Origin: Gluconacetobacter takamatsuzukensis
Lineage (GTDB): Bacteria > Pseudomonadota > Alphaproteobacteria > Acetobacterales > Acetobacteraceae
NCBI RefSeq assembly: GCF_014174275.1
Contig: NZ_JABEQK010000003.1
Span: forward strand, 248,001-312,000
DNA: 64,000 bases
Direction of reading: 5' to 3'
This document shows positions 38,854 to 49,735 of this stretch, in pieces; the first letter of the stretch is position 1, and each line of letters opens with the position of its first letter. The notes under the pieces are model-generated. The model made no database searches, was not told where the DNA came from, and saw nothing but the letters and a program-made list of their open reading frames with translations. The position numbers and the translations under genes were made by a program.

Positions 38854-40917
38854 TCAAGTCCCGTTCGGCCGGATCGCAGTCACGGAACCATCAGCCCCCA
38901 TCGCGGCGACGACCTGCGGCACGCTCTGCGGCACGCAGCACAGATACAGCTCGTCCCCGGCTTCTTCCGCCAGCGGCCACGATGTCAGGCCCAGATCGTT
39001 ATAGACATCCAGCATCGAAGCCCCGACCTGCCAGAAGGCCGGCTGCCGCCGCTCCTGCACCGCCAGGTCCCGCAGCCACCAGACGGCCGACGCACAATCG
39101 GCCGACGCCCCGGCCGGATCGCCCAGCCCGATCAGGAAATTCTCCGTCCGCAGAAACGGCAGCAGGGCCTGCCCGGCCTCACCGGGGATCAGCCCGGCGG
39201 GCGGCATCGGCCCCAGATCGTCCACCGCATGGTCCAGCGCTCGATATTCGGCCTCCCCCACGCTGTCCCAGGGCCGCACCGCAATCTGGCCCGGACGCAC
39301 CAGCCGGCCGATCATGACCATGCCCAGCACGACCGCCAGCCCCATGGTCCATTGCACGACCCCATGCGACGCCGTAAACAGCATCACTTCCCACCAGCTT
39401 CCGCCGACCTCGTCCTGCGGCCCCGAACAGACCAGCACCAGCACGCAGCCGATCAGCAGCACCAGCGACAGCCCGGTGCGGAACGACAGCGGCTCGCTCA
39501 GGATCCGCGCGTGCCGGTAATAGGAACTGCGGAAGGGCGCGATCAGCACTGCCACCAGCCCCAGGATCCCCGGCACGGCCAGCGACGCCCCGCGCAGCAG
39601 CGTCAGCGCGGCGGCACCGACCAGCAGGCCCAGCGTCAGCTTCCAGGCCAGGGTCACGCGCTGCGACAGGCCGACGGCCAGGCCGATCAGCGCCACCCCG
39701 ATCAGGGACAGCAGGTAATCGCCCGCCACGCCCACCAGATGATGCAGGCCGCCGGCATTGCTCCACGATGCGGGGTCCAGGATCGTCAGCGCGACCAGCA
39801 GCGCCCCGCAGATCGACACCGCCCCCGTCGCCACGACGACAGAGAAATCGGCCTCGCTCTCGCGGATCACATGGCTGGGCCGAACCTCGCGCCGCCCCCG
39901 CCGGGGCGCCTGGGGCGCCGTCTTGCGCGCCAGGGCGGCATCGCCGCGCAGGAACAGCTCATGCCCCGCGAACATCAGCCCGGCGAGAAAGAGCGGGATG
40001 ATGTAGTAGAACAGCCGGAAGACCAGAATGGTGCTGACGATCTGCGACGGCGGCAGATACGCCCCCAGCGCGAGCATCATCGCGCCGTCGAACACGCCCA
40101 GCCCCCCCGGCACGCTGGCCACCAGGCCGGCGGTATAGGACGCGATATAGATGGCCAGGAACACGCCATATCCCAGCCCGATCCCAGGCGGCAGGAAGAT
40201 ATAGGCGATCCCGGCCGTAGCGGCGACCTCGGCGGCGGCAACCAGCATCTGGGCAAACGCCATGCCCGGCCGGGGCAGCACGATGGTCCAGCGGCAGATG
40301 CGCACCTGCGTCAGCCACAGTCCCAGCAGGATATAGACCGCAACCCCCGCCCACAGCAGAAGCCCGATCCCCGCCAGGACCAGATGCGGCAGATGCGCCC
40401 CGACGACCGGGATCGCGCCGGGCTCCAGCAGCAGGACGGCACCGATCAGCGCCCCCGCCCCCAGCAGATAGGTCGCGGAACAGAACGCGATGATCTGCGC
40501 GATATCGAACGGCCCCAGCCCCCAGTTGCCATACAGCCGAAAGCGCACCGCTGCCCCCGAAATCGCGGCAAAGCCGAGATTATGCGACAGGACATAGGAA
40601 CAGAACGAGGCAAAGGCCGCCTTGCGGAACGAAAGCCGATGGCCGACCTGCACCACCGCCAGGCAGTCGTAGAAGGACAGGATGAAATAGGACAGGACCG
40701 TGCAGCCGATCCCCAGCATCATGGTCGTGGCCGGTATCGTCCCCAGCGCCGCCCGGATATCGTCCCAATGCAGGTCCCGCACCTCGTGCTGGACCACGAC
40801 GATCGCCGCGATCATCAGGCCCAGGCCCATGACATGGGGAAGATGCCGCAGCAGGCGCCGCCAGCCCGGTGCCGGTGGCGGCGGCCCCTCCGGCGGCAGG
40901 GAACAATTCAGAACCAT
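38854..40917 (-). CDS. MprF-like membrane protein with shortened synthase domain
   Basis: 687 residues. The first ~320 residues are the flippase-type domain with conserved HNLGFAAISGAAVRFRLYGNWG and YTAGLVASVPGGLGVFDGAMML, as in LPG synthetase/UPF0104 proteins. A second block of helices runs to about residue 560. The remaining ~120 residues start a DUF2156-like aminoacyl-transferase domain (TENFLIGLGDPAG, PAFWQVGASMLDVYNDLGL) but stop soon after LTSWPLAEEA, so the catalytic GNAT-like half is missing. It may flip or move a lipid but is unlikely to add lysine to phosphatidylglycerol. No continuation exists in other frames of the 80 bp before marC. Confidence 0.85.
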   Translation of the reverse strand: MVLNCSLPPEGPPPPAPGWRRLLRHLPHVMGLGLMIAAIVVVQHEVRDLHWDDIRAALGTIPATTMMLGIGCTVLSYFILSFYDCLAVVQVGHRLSFRKAAFASFCSYVLSHNLGFAAISGAAVRFRLYGNWGLGPFDIAQIIAFCSATYLLGAGALIGAVLLLEPGAIPVVGAHLPHLVLAGIGLLLWAGVAVYILLGLWLTQVRICRWTIVLPRPGMAFAQMLVAAAEVAATAGIAYIFLPPGIGLGYGVFLAIYIASYTAGLVASVPGGLGVFDGAMMLALGAYLPPSQIVSTILVFRLFYYIIPLFLAGLMFAGHELFLRGDAALARKTAPQAPRRGRREVRPSHVIRESEADFSVVVATGAVSICGALLVALTILDPASWSNAGGLHHLVGVAGDYLLSLIGVALIGLAVGLSQRVTLAWKLTLGLLVGAAALTLLRGASLAVPGILGLVAVLIAPFRSSYYRHARILSEPLSFRTGLSLVLLIGCVLVLVCSGPQDEVGGSWWEVMLFTASHGVVQWTMGLAVVLGMVMIGRLVRPGQIAVRPWDSVGEAEYRALDHAVDDLGPMPPAGLIPGEAGQALLPFLRTENFLIGLGDPAGASADCASAVWWLRDLAVQERRQPAFWQVGASMLDVYNDLGLTSWPLAEEAGDELYLCCVPQSVPQVVAAMGADGSVTAIRPNGT

Positions 40918-40959
40918 GAGAGAGCGAACCCGGCCATGGCAGAAATCATCGCCGGTGCG

Positions 40960-42582
40960 TCAACCGGCGACGACAGATGCGGCCCCGGCCGACGCCCGAA
41001 GCAGCGCCGCCTCAATCAGCGCCACGGTTTCCGCCACCCCGTACAGCCCGATGAAAATGCCAAATCGCGGTCCCTCCTTCTGGCCCAGAAGGACCTCGTA
41101 CAGGCAGCCGAACCAGGTGCGCAGCGGCTCGAACCCATGGCGCTTGCCGATCTCGAAGACCAGGTTCTGCAACGTGTCGGGGTCCACCGTCCCGGCATCC
41201 AGCCCGCGCAGCATCTCCGCCAGATCGGCCAGGGCCGCGCGTTCGCGCGTGTCCGGCTCCCGATAGGTCTTCGAAGGCCGCACGAAATCCGCGTAATAGA
41301 CGATCGCGTGGTCCACCAGCCGCGCCAGCATCGGGCAGGTTTCGGGCGACGCCGCCGCGTCGTAGCGATGGATGAACTTCCACAGCACGTCGGGCGTATC
41401 CGCATTCGCGGCACTCGCCAGGTTGAGCAGCATGGCGAAGGTCAGCGGGCTGCCCGCGCTGTCGTCGATCCGCCCGGCATGGATGAACCACGCCGGATTG
41501 GCCGGCAGCGCCGGATCGTCGGCCGCCAGCGTCTGCGCCCGCGCGACATTGGCCAGGTATTCGTCCGCCGCCTTGGGAATGACGTCGAAGAACAGGCGCT
41601 TCGCCCGCTGGGGCGCATTGAACATGTACTGGCCCAGGCTCTCCGCGGGGGCATAGCGCAGCCATTCCTCGACCGAAATGCCGTTGCCCTTGGACTTGGA
41701 GATCTTCTGGCCGTTCTCGTCCAGAAACAGCTCATAGGTCAGCCCGGCCGGTGGCTCGCCGCCCAGGATGCGGCAGATCTTGCCCGACAGCTTCACGCTA
41801 TCGATCAGGTCCTTGCCCGACATTTCGTAATCCACGCCAAGCGCGAACCAGCGCATGGCCCAGTCGGCCTTCCACTGCATCTTCGCATGGCCGCCCGTCA
41901 CCGGGGTTTCGAACGTCTCGCCATCCTCGTCGGTCCAGCGCACCGTCCCCGCCACGGGGTCGATCCCGTCCATGCGCACCTGCATCACCAGCCCGGTACG
42001 CGGATGAACCGGCAGGACGGGGGAATAGGTCGCCCGCCGATCGGGGCCAAGCGTCGGGGCGATGACGGCCACGATCTCGTCATGCACCTCCAGCACCCGG
42101 CGCAGCGCAGCGTCGAACCGGCCGCTGGTATAATAGTCGGTGGAAGACGCGAATTCGTATTCGAAGCCGAATCCGTCCAGGAACGAGCGCAGCCGCGCAT
42201 TATTGTGGGCCGCAAACGATTCGTGCGTGCCGAACGGGTCGGGAATGCGCGACAGCGGCTTGCCCAGATGCTGGCGCAGCATGTCGCCGTTCGGCACATT
42301 GTCCGGCACCTTGCGCAGCGCATCCATGTCGTCGGAAAAAGCCAGCAGCCGCGTCGGCCGGCCCGTCAGGCGCGTATAGGCCTGCCTGACCCACGAGGTC
42401 CGCGCGACCTCGCCGAACGTGCCGATATGCGGCAGGCCCGACGGGCCGTAGCCGGTTTCCAGCAGGGCGGGCGCATCGGCCGGCAGGGCCTTGCGTTCGA
42501 CATGGGCAGCCAGCTTGGCCGCCTCTTCGAACGGCCAGGCCTTGGGCAGGAAAGCGGGATCGAGACGGTTCTGATCGGACAT
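40960..42582 (-). CDS. lysS: Lysyl-tRNA synthetase, class I
   Basis: 540 residues from the ATG at 42582 (MSDQNRLD). The class I signatures are clear: TGYGPSGLPHIGTFGE (HIGH-type) and KISKSKGNGIS (KMSKS-type). This archaeal-style LysRS replaces the usual class II enzyme in many alphaproteobacteria and charges tRNA-Lys. The C-terminal helical domain ends VVAG. A TTG start at 42621 is in frame but adds a non-conserved stretch. Divergent from the helicase gene. Confidence 0.95.
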   Translation of the reverse strand: MSDQNRLDPAFLPKAWPFEEAAKLAAHVERKALPADAPALLETGYGPSGLPHIGTFGEVARTSWVRQAYTRLTGRPTRLLAFSDDMDALRKVPDNVPNGDMLRQHLGKPLSRIPDPFGTHESFAAHNNARLRSFLDGFGFEYEFASSTDYYTSGRFDAALRRVLEVHDEIVAVIAPTLGPDRRATYSPVLPVHPRTGLVMQVRMDGIDPVAGTVRWTDEDGETFETPVTGGHAKMQWKADWAMRWFALGVDYEMSGKDLIDSVKLSGKICRILGGEPPAGLTYELFLDENGQKISKSKGNGISVEEWLRYAPAESLGQYMFNAPQRAKRLFFDVIPKAADEYLANVARAQTLAADDPALPANPAWFIHAGRIDDSAGSPLTFAMLLNLASAANADTPDVLWKFIHRYDAAASPETCPMLARLVDHAIVYYADFVRPSKTYREPDTRERAALADLAEMLRGLDAGTVDPDTLQNLVFEIGKRHGFEPLRTWFGCLYEVLLGQKEGPRFGIFIGLYGVAETVALIEAALLRASAGAASVVAG

Positions 42583-42690
42583 GATGCGCCGGAAGCTATG
42601 AACTGAAACCTGATGGGTCAATCCATAGCATATATCATCTGTGTGCCGGATGGGCGACAGGCGGCGATTTGTCCCCTATATGTTCCCTTG

Positions 42691-45645
42691 ATGGCCACAC
42701 CGCCCCCCTCTCCGGACCTCCCGCCCGCCCTCGTGGCGCGCCACGGCACCTGCTCGCTGCTGACCCCGGACGGCGAACTCCTGGCCGTACCGGGCGAGGA
42801 CGCGGCACGCCTGCTGCGGGACATGCCGCCCCCCATGGTCGTCCACGCGCCGCTGACCGCGCGCCGGCTGGGCCTTCCGCCCCTGCCCCAGCCGACACCA
42901 TGGCTGGACCTGCTGGAACTCTTCCTGTTCGCCATGCCCGGCCGAACCGTGCCGCCCACGGCGCGGGGCTTGGCATTGGCCCTGGGACTGGACGAGGCCA
43001 GGATCGGCGCGGCGGAAGCCGACCTGCTGCCCGATCTCGCCGATATCCTGCTCGACCACATCGCCGCCCTGCGCCCCACCCCGGCGGGCGAGGAAATGGC
43101 CGCGCTGGCAGCGCGGATGGACCATGCCGGCTGGGCCTGGGCCCCCAGCGTGCTGGCCGCCCTGACCGTCCCCCACAGGCTGCCGGCGGAGGCCCTGCAA
43201 CCGGGCGATGCCATCCGCGTCTGGCGCCGCCTGCCGAAATGGGAGGAAACTGCCCCCCGCCCCGCCCCCTCCAGCCTGCCGGTGCCGGTGGCCGACGCGC
43301 GGCGCCGACTGGCCGAGATGCTGGGCACGGATGCGGAAAGCCGCGCCGGCCAGGCCGATTTCGCCGGCGCCGCCAGTGCCGCCTTCGCCCCCCGCCTCGC
43401 ACGGGGCGACCCGCACCTGGTCCTGGCCGAAGCCGGAACCGGCACCGGCAAGACCCTGGGCTATGTCGCGCCCGCCAGCCTGTGGGCGGAACGCAATGGC
43501 GGCCCGGTCTGGATCAGCACCTATACCCGGCACCTGCAACGCCAGATCGAGGGCGAACTGGCCCGCCTCCACCCCGATCCCGCGATCCGGCGGCAGCATG
43601 TGGTGCTGCGCAAGGGGCGCGAGAACTATCTGTGCCTGCTGAACATGGAAGAGGCCGTGAACGTGGCCGGCAACCGGGGCGGCCCCTCGGGCGGGATCGT
43701 CGCGCTGTCGCTGCTGGCCCGCTGGGCCGGCGTCACCGCCGATGGCGACCTGATGGGCGGCGACCTGCCCGGCTGGTTCGGCGACCTGTTCGGGCGCGGC
43801 ACGCTGGCGGGCGTGGCGGACCGCCGGGGCGAATGCATCCACGGTGCCTGCCCCCATTATCAGCGCTGCTTCGTCGAACATTCGATCCGCCGTGCCCGGC
43901 AGGCCGACCTGGTCATCGCCAACCATGCGCTGGTGATGACGCAGGCCGCCTGGCACGCCATGGGCGGCGACGCCGCCTCGGACGAGGACAATATCCCCAC
44001 GCGCTACGTGTTCGACGAAGGCCATCATGTGATGGACGCCGCCGACAGCGCCTTTTCCGTCGAACTGTCGGGGCTGGAAGCGGCGGAGCTGCGCCGCTGG
44101 CTTCTGGGTGCCGAAGGCGCGCGATCCCGCGCCCGGGGCCTGAAACGCCGCCTGGACGATCTGGTCGTCGGCGACGCCAGGCTGGAATCCCCGCTCGACG
44201 CCGTCCTGCAGGCGGCCCACGCCCTGCCCGCGCCCGGCTGGTCCGGCCGCCTGGCCGGCATGCTGCGGGCCGCCATGCCGTCGCCGCCCGGCGAGGACCC
44301 GGCAACCCCGGAGGCCCCCACTCCCCCCCGCGACACCCTGCCCAACCCGTGCGAGCAGTTCCTGCACCTGCTGGCCTGCCAGGTCCTGGCGCGCAGCCCT
44401 GCCGGCCACCAGGCCCAGCCCGGCATGCCGGGCTCCATCGAATGCGACCTGCACCCGCTGGCCGAGACCGTACCGCCGGCCGCAACCACGCTGGCGCGGG
44501 CGTTCGACCGGCTGTCGGTCGCCCTGCGCACCCTGGTCGACCGGCTGCTGGAACGGCTGGACGACGAATCGGGCGACCTCGACCCCGCCACCCGCGAACG
44601 GATCGAAGCCGCGGTGCGCACGATGCGCCGCCGCGCCCTCAGCCGCGTCGACGGATGGAGCGCCATGCTGCGCGCGCTGGGCGAAACCCGCGACGACACG
44701 CAACTCGGCGCCCCGCAATATGTCGATTTCATCCGCATGGACCGGCGCGAAGGCCAACGCCCCGGCGAGCAGGATGTCGGCCTCCACCGCCACTGGCTGG
44801 ACCCGACCATCCCCTTCGCCACCGTCCTGGCGGCGCCCGCGCACGGGGTCCTGATCACCTCCGCGACCCTGCGCGACGAAAACGGCAAGGGCGACCCGGA
44901 AGAGGCCGAACGCGCGTGGGAAGCTGCCGAGGCCCGGACCGGCGCCAGCCACCTGCCCTCGCCCGCCCTGCGGGCCGCGCTGGCCAGCCCGTTCGACTAC
45001 CGGCACCAGAGCCGCGCCTTCATCGTGACCGATGTGGCCCATGACGATATCGGCGCGCTGGCCGCGGCCTACCGCACGCTGTTCCTGGCCGCCGGCGGCG
45101 GGGGGCTGGGCCTGTTCACCGCGATTTCCCGCCTGCGCGCTGTGCACCGCCGGCTGTCGCAGCCGCTGGACGAGGCAGGCATCCCGCTCTACGCCCAGCA
45201 TGTCGACGGCATGGATAATGCCACCCTGGTCGATATCTTCCGTTCGGAAACCGATTCCTGCCTGCTGGGCACGGATGCGATGCGCGACGGGGTGGACGTG
45301 CCCGGCCGGTCGCTGCGTCTGGTGGTGTTCGAGCGCGTGCCATGGCCCCGCCCCGATATCCTGCATCGCGAGCGCCGCACGCATCTGTCCCACGGGGCGC
45401 CGGGCGAATATGACGACCGGATCGCCCGGCTGCGGCTGCGCCAGGCCTTCGGCCGGCTGATTCGCAGCACCGGCGACCGGGGCGCATTCGTGCTGCTCGA
45501 CCGCCGGGCGCCATCAAGGCTGATGTCGGCCTTCCCCGACGGCGTCGCCGTCCGCCGGGCCGGCCTTGCCGAGACCGCGCGGGAACTGGAAGCGTTCCTG
45601 CGCGCCTCGACGGACGGGGAGCACGCGCGGCCCCCCGTCCCGTAA
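42691..45645 (+). CDS. DinG/XPD-family ATP-dependent DNA helicase
   Basis: 984 residues from the ATG at 42691. The helicase part has Walker A LAEAGTGTGKTLGYVAP, the iron-sulfur cysteine region RRGECIHGACPHYQRCFVEH, motif II VFDEGHHVMD, and the C-terminal DAMRDGVDVPGRSLRLVVFERVPW with RLRQAFGRLIRSTGDRG (motif VI). The first ~220 residues are a proline-rich extra N-terminal domain that matches no motif I know. Likely a 5'-3' DNA or R-loop helicase in repair. Ends eight bases from the convergent csp gene. Confidence 0.9.
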   Translation: MATPPPSPDLPPALVARHGTCSLLTPDGELLAVPGEDAARLLRDMPPPMVVHAPLTARRLGLPPLPQPTPWLDLLELFLFAMPGRTVPPTARGLALALGLDEARIGAAEADLLPDLADILLDHIAALRPTPAGEEMAALAARMDHAGWAWAPSVLAALTVPHRLPAEALQPGDAIRVWRRLPKWEETAPRPAPSSLPVPVADARRRLAEMLGTDAESRAGQADFAGAASAAFAPRLARGDPHLVLAEAGTGTGKTLGYVAPASLWAERNGGPVWISTYTRHLQRQIEGELARLHPDPAIRRQHVVLRKGRENYLCLLNMEEAVNVAGNRGGPSGGIVALSLLARWAGVTADGDLMGGDLPGWFGDLFGRGTLAGVADRRGECIHGACPHYQRCFVEHSIRRARQADLVIANHALVMTQAAWHAMGGDAASDEDNIPTRYVFDEGHHVMDAADSAFSVELSGLEAAELRRWLLGAEGARSRARGLKRRLDDLVVGDARLESPLDAVLQAAHALPAPGWSGRLAGMLRAAMPSPPGEDPATPEAPTPPRDTLPNPCEQFLHLLACQVLARSPAGHQAQPGMPGSIECDLHPLAETVPPAATTLARAFDRLSVALRTLVDRLLERLDDESGDLDPATRERIEAAVRTMRRRALSRVDGWSAMLRALGETRDDTQLGAPQYVDFIRMDRREGQRPGEQDVGLHRHWLDPTIPFATVLAAPAHGVLITSATLRDENGKGDPEEAERAWEAAEARTGASHLPSPALRAALASPFDYRHQSRAFIVTDVAHDDIGALAAAYRTLFLAAGGGGLGLFTAISRLRAVHRRLSQPLDEAGIPLYAQHVDGMDNATLVDIFRSETDSCLLGTDAMRDGVDVPGRSLRLVVFERVPWPRPDILHRERRTHLSHGAPGEYDDRIARLRLRQAFGRLIRSTGDRGAFVLLDRRAPSRLMSAFPDGVAVRRAGLAETARELEAFLRASTDGEHARPPVP

Positions 45646-45653
45646 GCGCGCCG

Positions 45654-45857
45654 TCAGAGCGGCTTGAGGTTCGACGCCGCCGCCTTGCCGCGCTCGGTCA
45701 CGACGTCATAGCTGACGCGCTGGTTCTCATTCAGCCCCCGCAGGCCCGCCGCCTGAACGGCGGTGATGTGCACGAACACATCCTTGCCACCGTCCTCGGG
45801 CATGATGAAGCCAAAACCCTTGGTTGCGTTGAACCACTTCACGGTACCCGTCGCCAT
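45654..45857 (-). CDS. Cold-shock-domain protein (CspA family)
   Basis: 67 residues from the ATG at 45857. [20 protein letters not shown] and [15 protein letters not shown] are the RNP1 and RNP2 nucleic-acid-binding motifs of a single OB-fold cold-shock domain. It binds single-stranded RNA or DNA and helps translation or antitermination. The frame extends 19 codons upstream but the MATGTVKW start is universal in the family. Single-gene unit. Confidence 0.95.
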   Translation of the reverse strand: MATGTVKWFNATKGFGFIMPEDGGKDVFVHITAVQAAGLRGLNENQRVSYDVVTERGKAAASNLKPL

Positions 45858-46085
45858 AGTCACTTCGTCCCTTGTTGCCGGCATTATGCCGCTCGACCGA
45901 TGTCTGCCCGACACGCGATACCCGACAGGCCACCCCGTCGACGATCAGCATCGATCCAGATGCGGTTATGGGCGCACGAACCCTGCCGGTTTGTCAAACC
46001 ATCCGAACATCGGAAATTCTAAAAAACGAGCATGTCGCGCTGCGGCCATGACGGTCCCGCCCCACCCGAATCCGGAGTTCCGGAC
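45858..46085. other. csp upstream region, no gene seen
   Basis: No supported open frame. On the minus strand a perfect TTGACA (45997-45992) could be the csp -35, but no good -10 lies at normal spacing. A long 5' leader, usual for cold-shock genes, would fit. Confidence 0.4.
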
Positions 46086-46114
46086 AAAAAAAAGCCGCCC
46101 GCGAACGGACGGCT
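46086..46114 (-). terminator. Rho-independent terminator downstream of groEL
   Basis: On the minus strand: stem AGCCGTCCG/CGGGCGGCT (one mismatch) with a short loop, followed by eight T, about 70 bp after the groEL stop. Confidence 0.88.
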
Positions 46115-46139
46115 CCTTTCCTGCCGGACAAGGCAGCTT

Positions 46140-46166
46140 CCGGCCCGGGCACGGGGCCCGGGCCGG
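46140..46166. repeat. 11-bp perfect inverted repeat after groEL
   Basis: Arms CCGGCCCGGGC and GCCCGGGCCGG around ACGGG, lying between the groEL stop and the terminator. In mRNA it would form a very stable stem that may protect the groEL 3' end or strengthen termination. Confidence 0.7.
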
Positions 46167-46181
46167 AAAGGCTGATGGATC

Positions 46182-47852
<1,671 letters not shown>

Positions 47853-47875
47853 TCAGAAAGGAAAGAGGAAGGACG

Positions 47876-48166
47876 TCAGGCGATCACGCCCATGATGTCG
47901 CTTTCCTTCATGATCAGCAGCTCCTCGCCATTGATCTTGACCTCGGTGCCCGACCATTTGCCGAACAGCACCTTGTCGCCCGCCTTGACATCGAGGGCGA
48001 CGATCTGTCCCTGCTCGTTCCGCGCGCCGGGGCCGACCGAGATAACCTCGCCCTCCATCGGCTTTTCCTTCGCGGTGTCGGGGATGATGATGCCGCCAGC
48101 CGTCTTCTCTTCGCCGGTCAGGCGACGGACGACCACACGGTCATGCAGGGGCCGAAAATTCGTCAT
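47876..48166 (-). CDS. groES: Co-chaperonin GroES
   Basis: 96 residues from the ATG at 48166. [19 protein letters not shown], the mobile loop [15 protein letters not shown] and the end [16 protein letters not shown] are standard GroES. A frame extension of 21 codons is ignored because [10 protein letters not shown] is the family start. First gene of groESL, with a CIRCE operator 85 bp upstream. Confidence 0.98.
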   Translation of the reverse strand: MTNFRPLHDRVVVRRLTGEEKTAGGIIIPDTAKEKPMEGEVISVGPGARNEQGQIVALDVKAGDKVLFGKWSGTEVKINGEELLIMKESDIMGVIA

Positions 48167-48250
48167 TATGGATCGCTCCACGTCAAAAAAGGTAACGCCC
48201 TTGAATAAGCAACGCCACCGGGTTGGCACGCGCGCCAGAGCCGCGTCGCT

Positions 48251-48277
48251 TTAGCACTCTCCTGGCGAGAGTGCCAA
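48251..48277. promoter_or_regulatory. CIRCE operator (HrcA site) for groESL
   Basis: TTAGCACTC, nine bases, then GAGTGCCAA: one mismatch from the CIRCE consensus TTAGCACTC-N9-GAGTGCTAA. HrcA binds it to repress groESL until heat shock. It overlaps the predicted transcription start of the promoter just upstream. Confidence 0.95.
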
Positions 48278-48281
48278 CAAA

Positions 48282-48310
48282 CAGGTAGGTGCCCACCCCG
48301 CCCATGTCAA
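48282..48310 (-). promoter_or_regulatory. Candidate groESL promoter
   Basis: On the minus strand TTGACA (48310-48305) is followed after 17 bp by TACCTG (48287-48282), a perfect -35 with a weak -10. The predicted start falls inside CIRCE, which suits repression by HrcA. Confidence 0.55.
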
Positions 48311-48436
48311 CGTTTTGGCAGCACTTTCTTTCGACGACTGCCAAGTTTCTGGGAATAAAGAATTTTTCTTGAAATCCCCATGACCGATCCCGCAGGCTGG
48401 CGCCGTGCCCACAACCGTCGATCCAGCGAGGTGTCC

Positions 48437-48697
48437 ATGTCTTTGCGGCTCCAGCTCAATGACTATCGCCTGACGACCGCCGAGATCCTCTATCGCCTGC
48501 CCGACCACCCCACCCTGCTCCAGACCTATATCTGGCAGGAACTCGATCTGGCGCCGTCCTATCCGCAACTCCGCCGGTTCCTCGATTTCTGGACCCGGTC
48601 GCTGGAGGGCAAGCTGCACTCGGTCCGCGTGGCGCAGCAGGCCCTGATCGCGCCCCCCGCCCTGCGCCACGCCACGGCGTGTCTCACGTTACATTGA
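48437..48697 (+). CDS. usg: Usg-family protein
   Basis: 86 residues from the ATG at 48437. LNDYRLTTAEILYRLPDHPTLLQTYIWQELDLAP and RFLDFWTRSLEGKLHSVRVA match the small Usg protein conserved in alphaproteobacteria. Its function is not known. A purine-rich site (GCGAGG) precedes the ATG; a longer frame from 48380 is open but not conserved in character. Single gene divergent from groESL. Confidence 0.85.
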   Translation: MSLRLQLNDYRLTTAEILYRLPDHPTLLQTYIWQELDLAPSYPQLRRFLDFWTRSLEGKLHSVRVAQQALIAPPALRHATACLTLH

Positions 48698-48729
48698 CTG
48701 CACGGCCTTGACGGCCCGCAAGGACCGCG

Positions 48730-48930
48730 TCAGCCCTGCCCGTCCCGTTCGGGCCCGGCGGAAAGCTGCGCGCCGTCCAGCGTGCGCCGGGCCCGCTCGG
48801 CCTCCTGCCGGTCACGATCGCGCTCGGCCGCCGTCCTGCCATGCAGGGCACGGTTCGCGGCCGCGACGGCGGCCTGGTCCGCACGGGCCCGGCGCTTGCG
48901 CGCCTGTCGCAGGTTGACGATCTCAGCCAT
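48730..48930 (-). CDS. DUF4169-family small basic protein
   Basis: 66 residues. MAEIVNLRQARKRRARADQ followed by AANRALHGRTAAERDRDRQEAERARRTLDG is the DUF4169 pattern: a short, charged, helical protein found in alphaproteobacteria, function unknown. The ATG sits 45 bp from the divergent dienelactone hydrolase gene, and the gene is convergent with usg. Confidence 0.8.
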   Translation of the reverse strand: MAEIVNLRQARKRRARADQAAVAAANRALHGRTAAERDRDRQEAERARRTLDGAQLSAGPERDGQG

Positions 48931-48975
48931 GGGCCCACTCTACCGGCCATCGTCCGGACAGAAAAGGACCCGTCC

Positions 48976-49644
48976 ATGAACCAGACCATCACCCTGACCG
49001 CCTCCGACGGCCACACGCTCTCCGCCTATACCGCCGGCCCCGCCAACGCTCCCCGCGCGCTGGTGGTCGTGCAGGAGATCTTCGGCGTCAATCACCATAT
49101 CCGCACCGTCGCCGACGGTTTCGCCGCCGAAGGATACCGCGTCATTGCCCCCGCCCTGTTCGACCGCGCCCAACGCGGCGTGGAACTGGCCTACGATCAG
49201 GAGGGCGTGCAGAAAGGCCTGGACCTGCGTGCCGCGATCCCGCCCGAAGCCACGCTGCGCGACATCGTCGCCGCTGCCCATGCGCTGAGGCGGGAGCCCG
49301 CGCATACCGGCATCATCGGCTATTGCTGGGGCGGCACGATCGCCTGGCAGGCCGCCTGCCGGACCGACGATTTCGGGGCGGCTATCGGCTGGTACGGCGG
49401 CGGGATCGCCGCCGAGCGCACCCTGCAACCGCACTGCCCGGTGGAGCTGCATTTCGGCGAGACCGACAGCGCGATCCCGCTCTCCGATATCGCCGCCATC
49501 CGCGCCGCCCATCCCGATCTGGCGATCTACACCTATCCCGATGCCGGGCACGGGTTCGGCTGTTCGGAGCGCGGCAGCTTCAACGCGCCGGCCGCCGCCC
49601 TGGCCCGGACCCGCAGCCTGGCCTTCTTCGACCGGCTGCTCTGA
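48976..49644 (+). CDS. Dienelactone hydrolase family protein
   Basis: 222 residues from the ATG at 48976. An alpha/beta hydrolase: VVVQEIFGVNHHIRTVADGFA is the conserved DLH start, GYCWGGTIAW holds the nucleophile Cys (G-x-C-x-G), HFGETDSAIPL carries the acid Asp and YPDAGHGFGC the His. Members open dienelactones in aromatic breakdown, but chromosomal copies such as this often act on other esters. Not in an obvious catabolic cluster here. Confidence 0.9.
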   Translation: MNQTITLTASDGHTLSAYTAGPANAPRALVVVQEIFGVNHHIRTVADGFAAEGYRVIAPALFDRAQRGVELAYDQEGVQKGLDLRAAIPPEATLRDIVAAAHALRREPAHTGIIGYCWGGTIAWQAACRTDDFGAAIGWYGGGIAAERTLQPHCPVELHFGETDSAIPLSDIAAIRAAHPDLAIYTYPDAGHGFGCSERGSFNAPAAALARTRSLAFFDRLL

Positions 49645-49656
49645 CCAGGCCCTCAT

Positions 49657-49735
49657 CCGGGGGCGGGGGGGCGCGAGGCCCCGCCCCCCCCCGGGGGGCG
49701 CCGGGCCCATCGCCCCGGCGCCCCCGGGCAGGATC
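49657..49735. terminator. GC-only hairpins between convergent genes
   Basis: Two neighbouring, almost pure G/C inverted repeats (around 49657-49693 and 49693-49727, the latter with GGGGGGCGCCGGG against CCCCGGCGCCCCC). No T run. By position they probably end the dienelactone hydrolase and mtnP transcripts. Confidence 0.55.

Noticed and set aside
38785..42606. 1273-codon plus-strand open frame
   Set aside because: Antisense to the MprF-like and LysRS genes, both with clear motifs; composition is that of a shadow frame.
42676..45393. 905-codon minus-strand open frame
   Set aside because: Antisense to the DinG-type helicase, whose motifs are complete; no domain in the antisense product.
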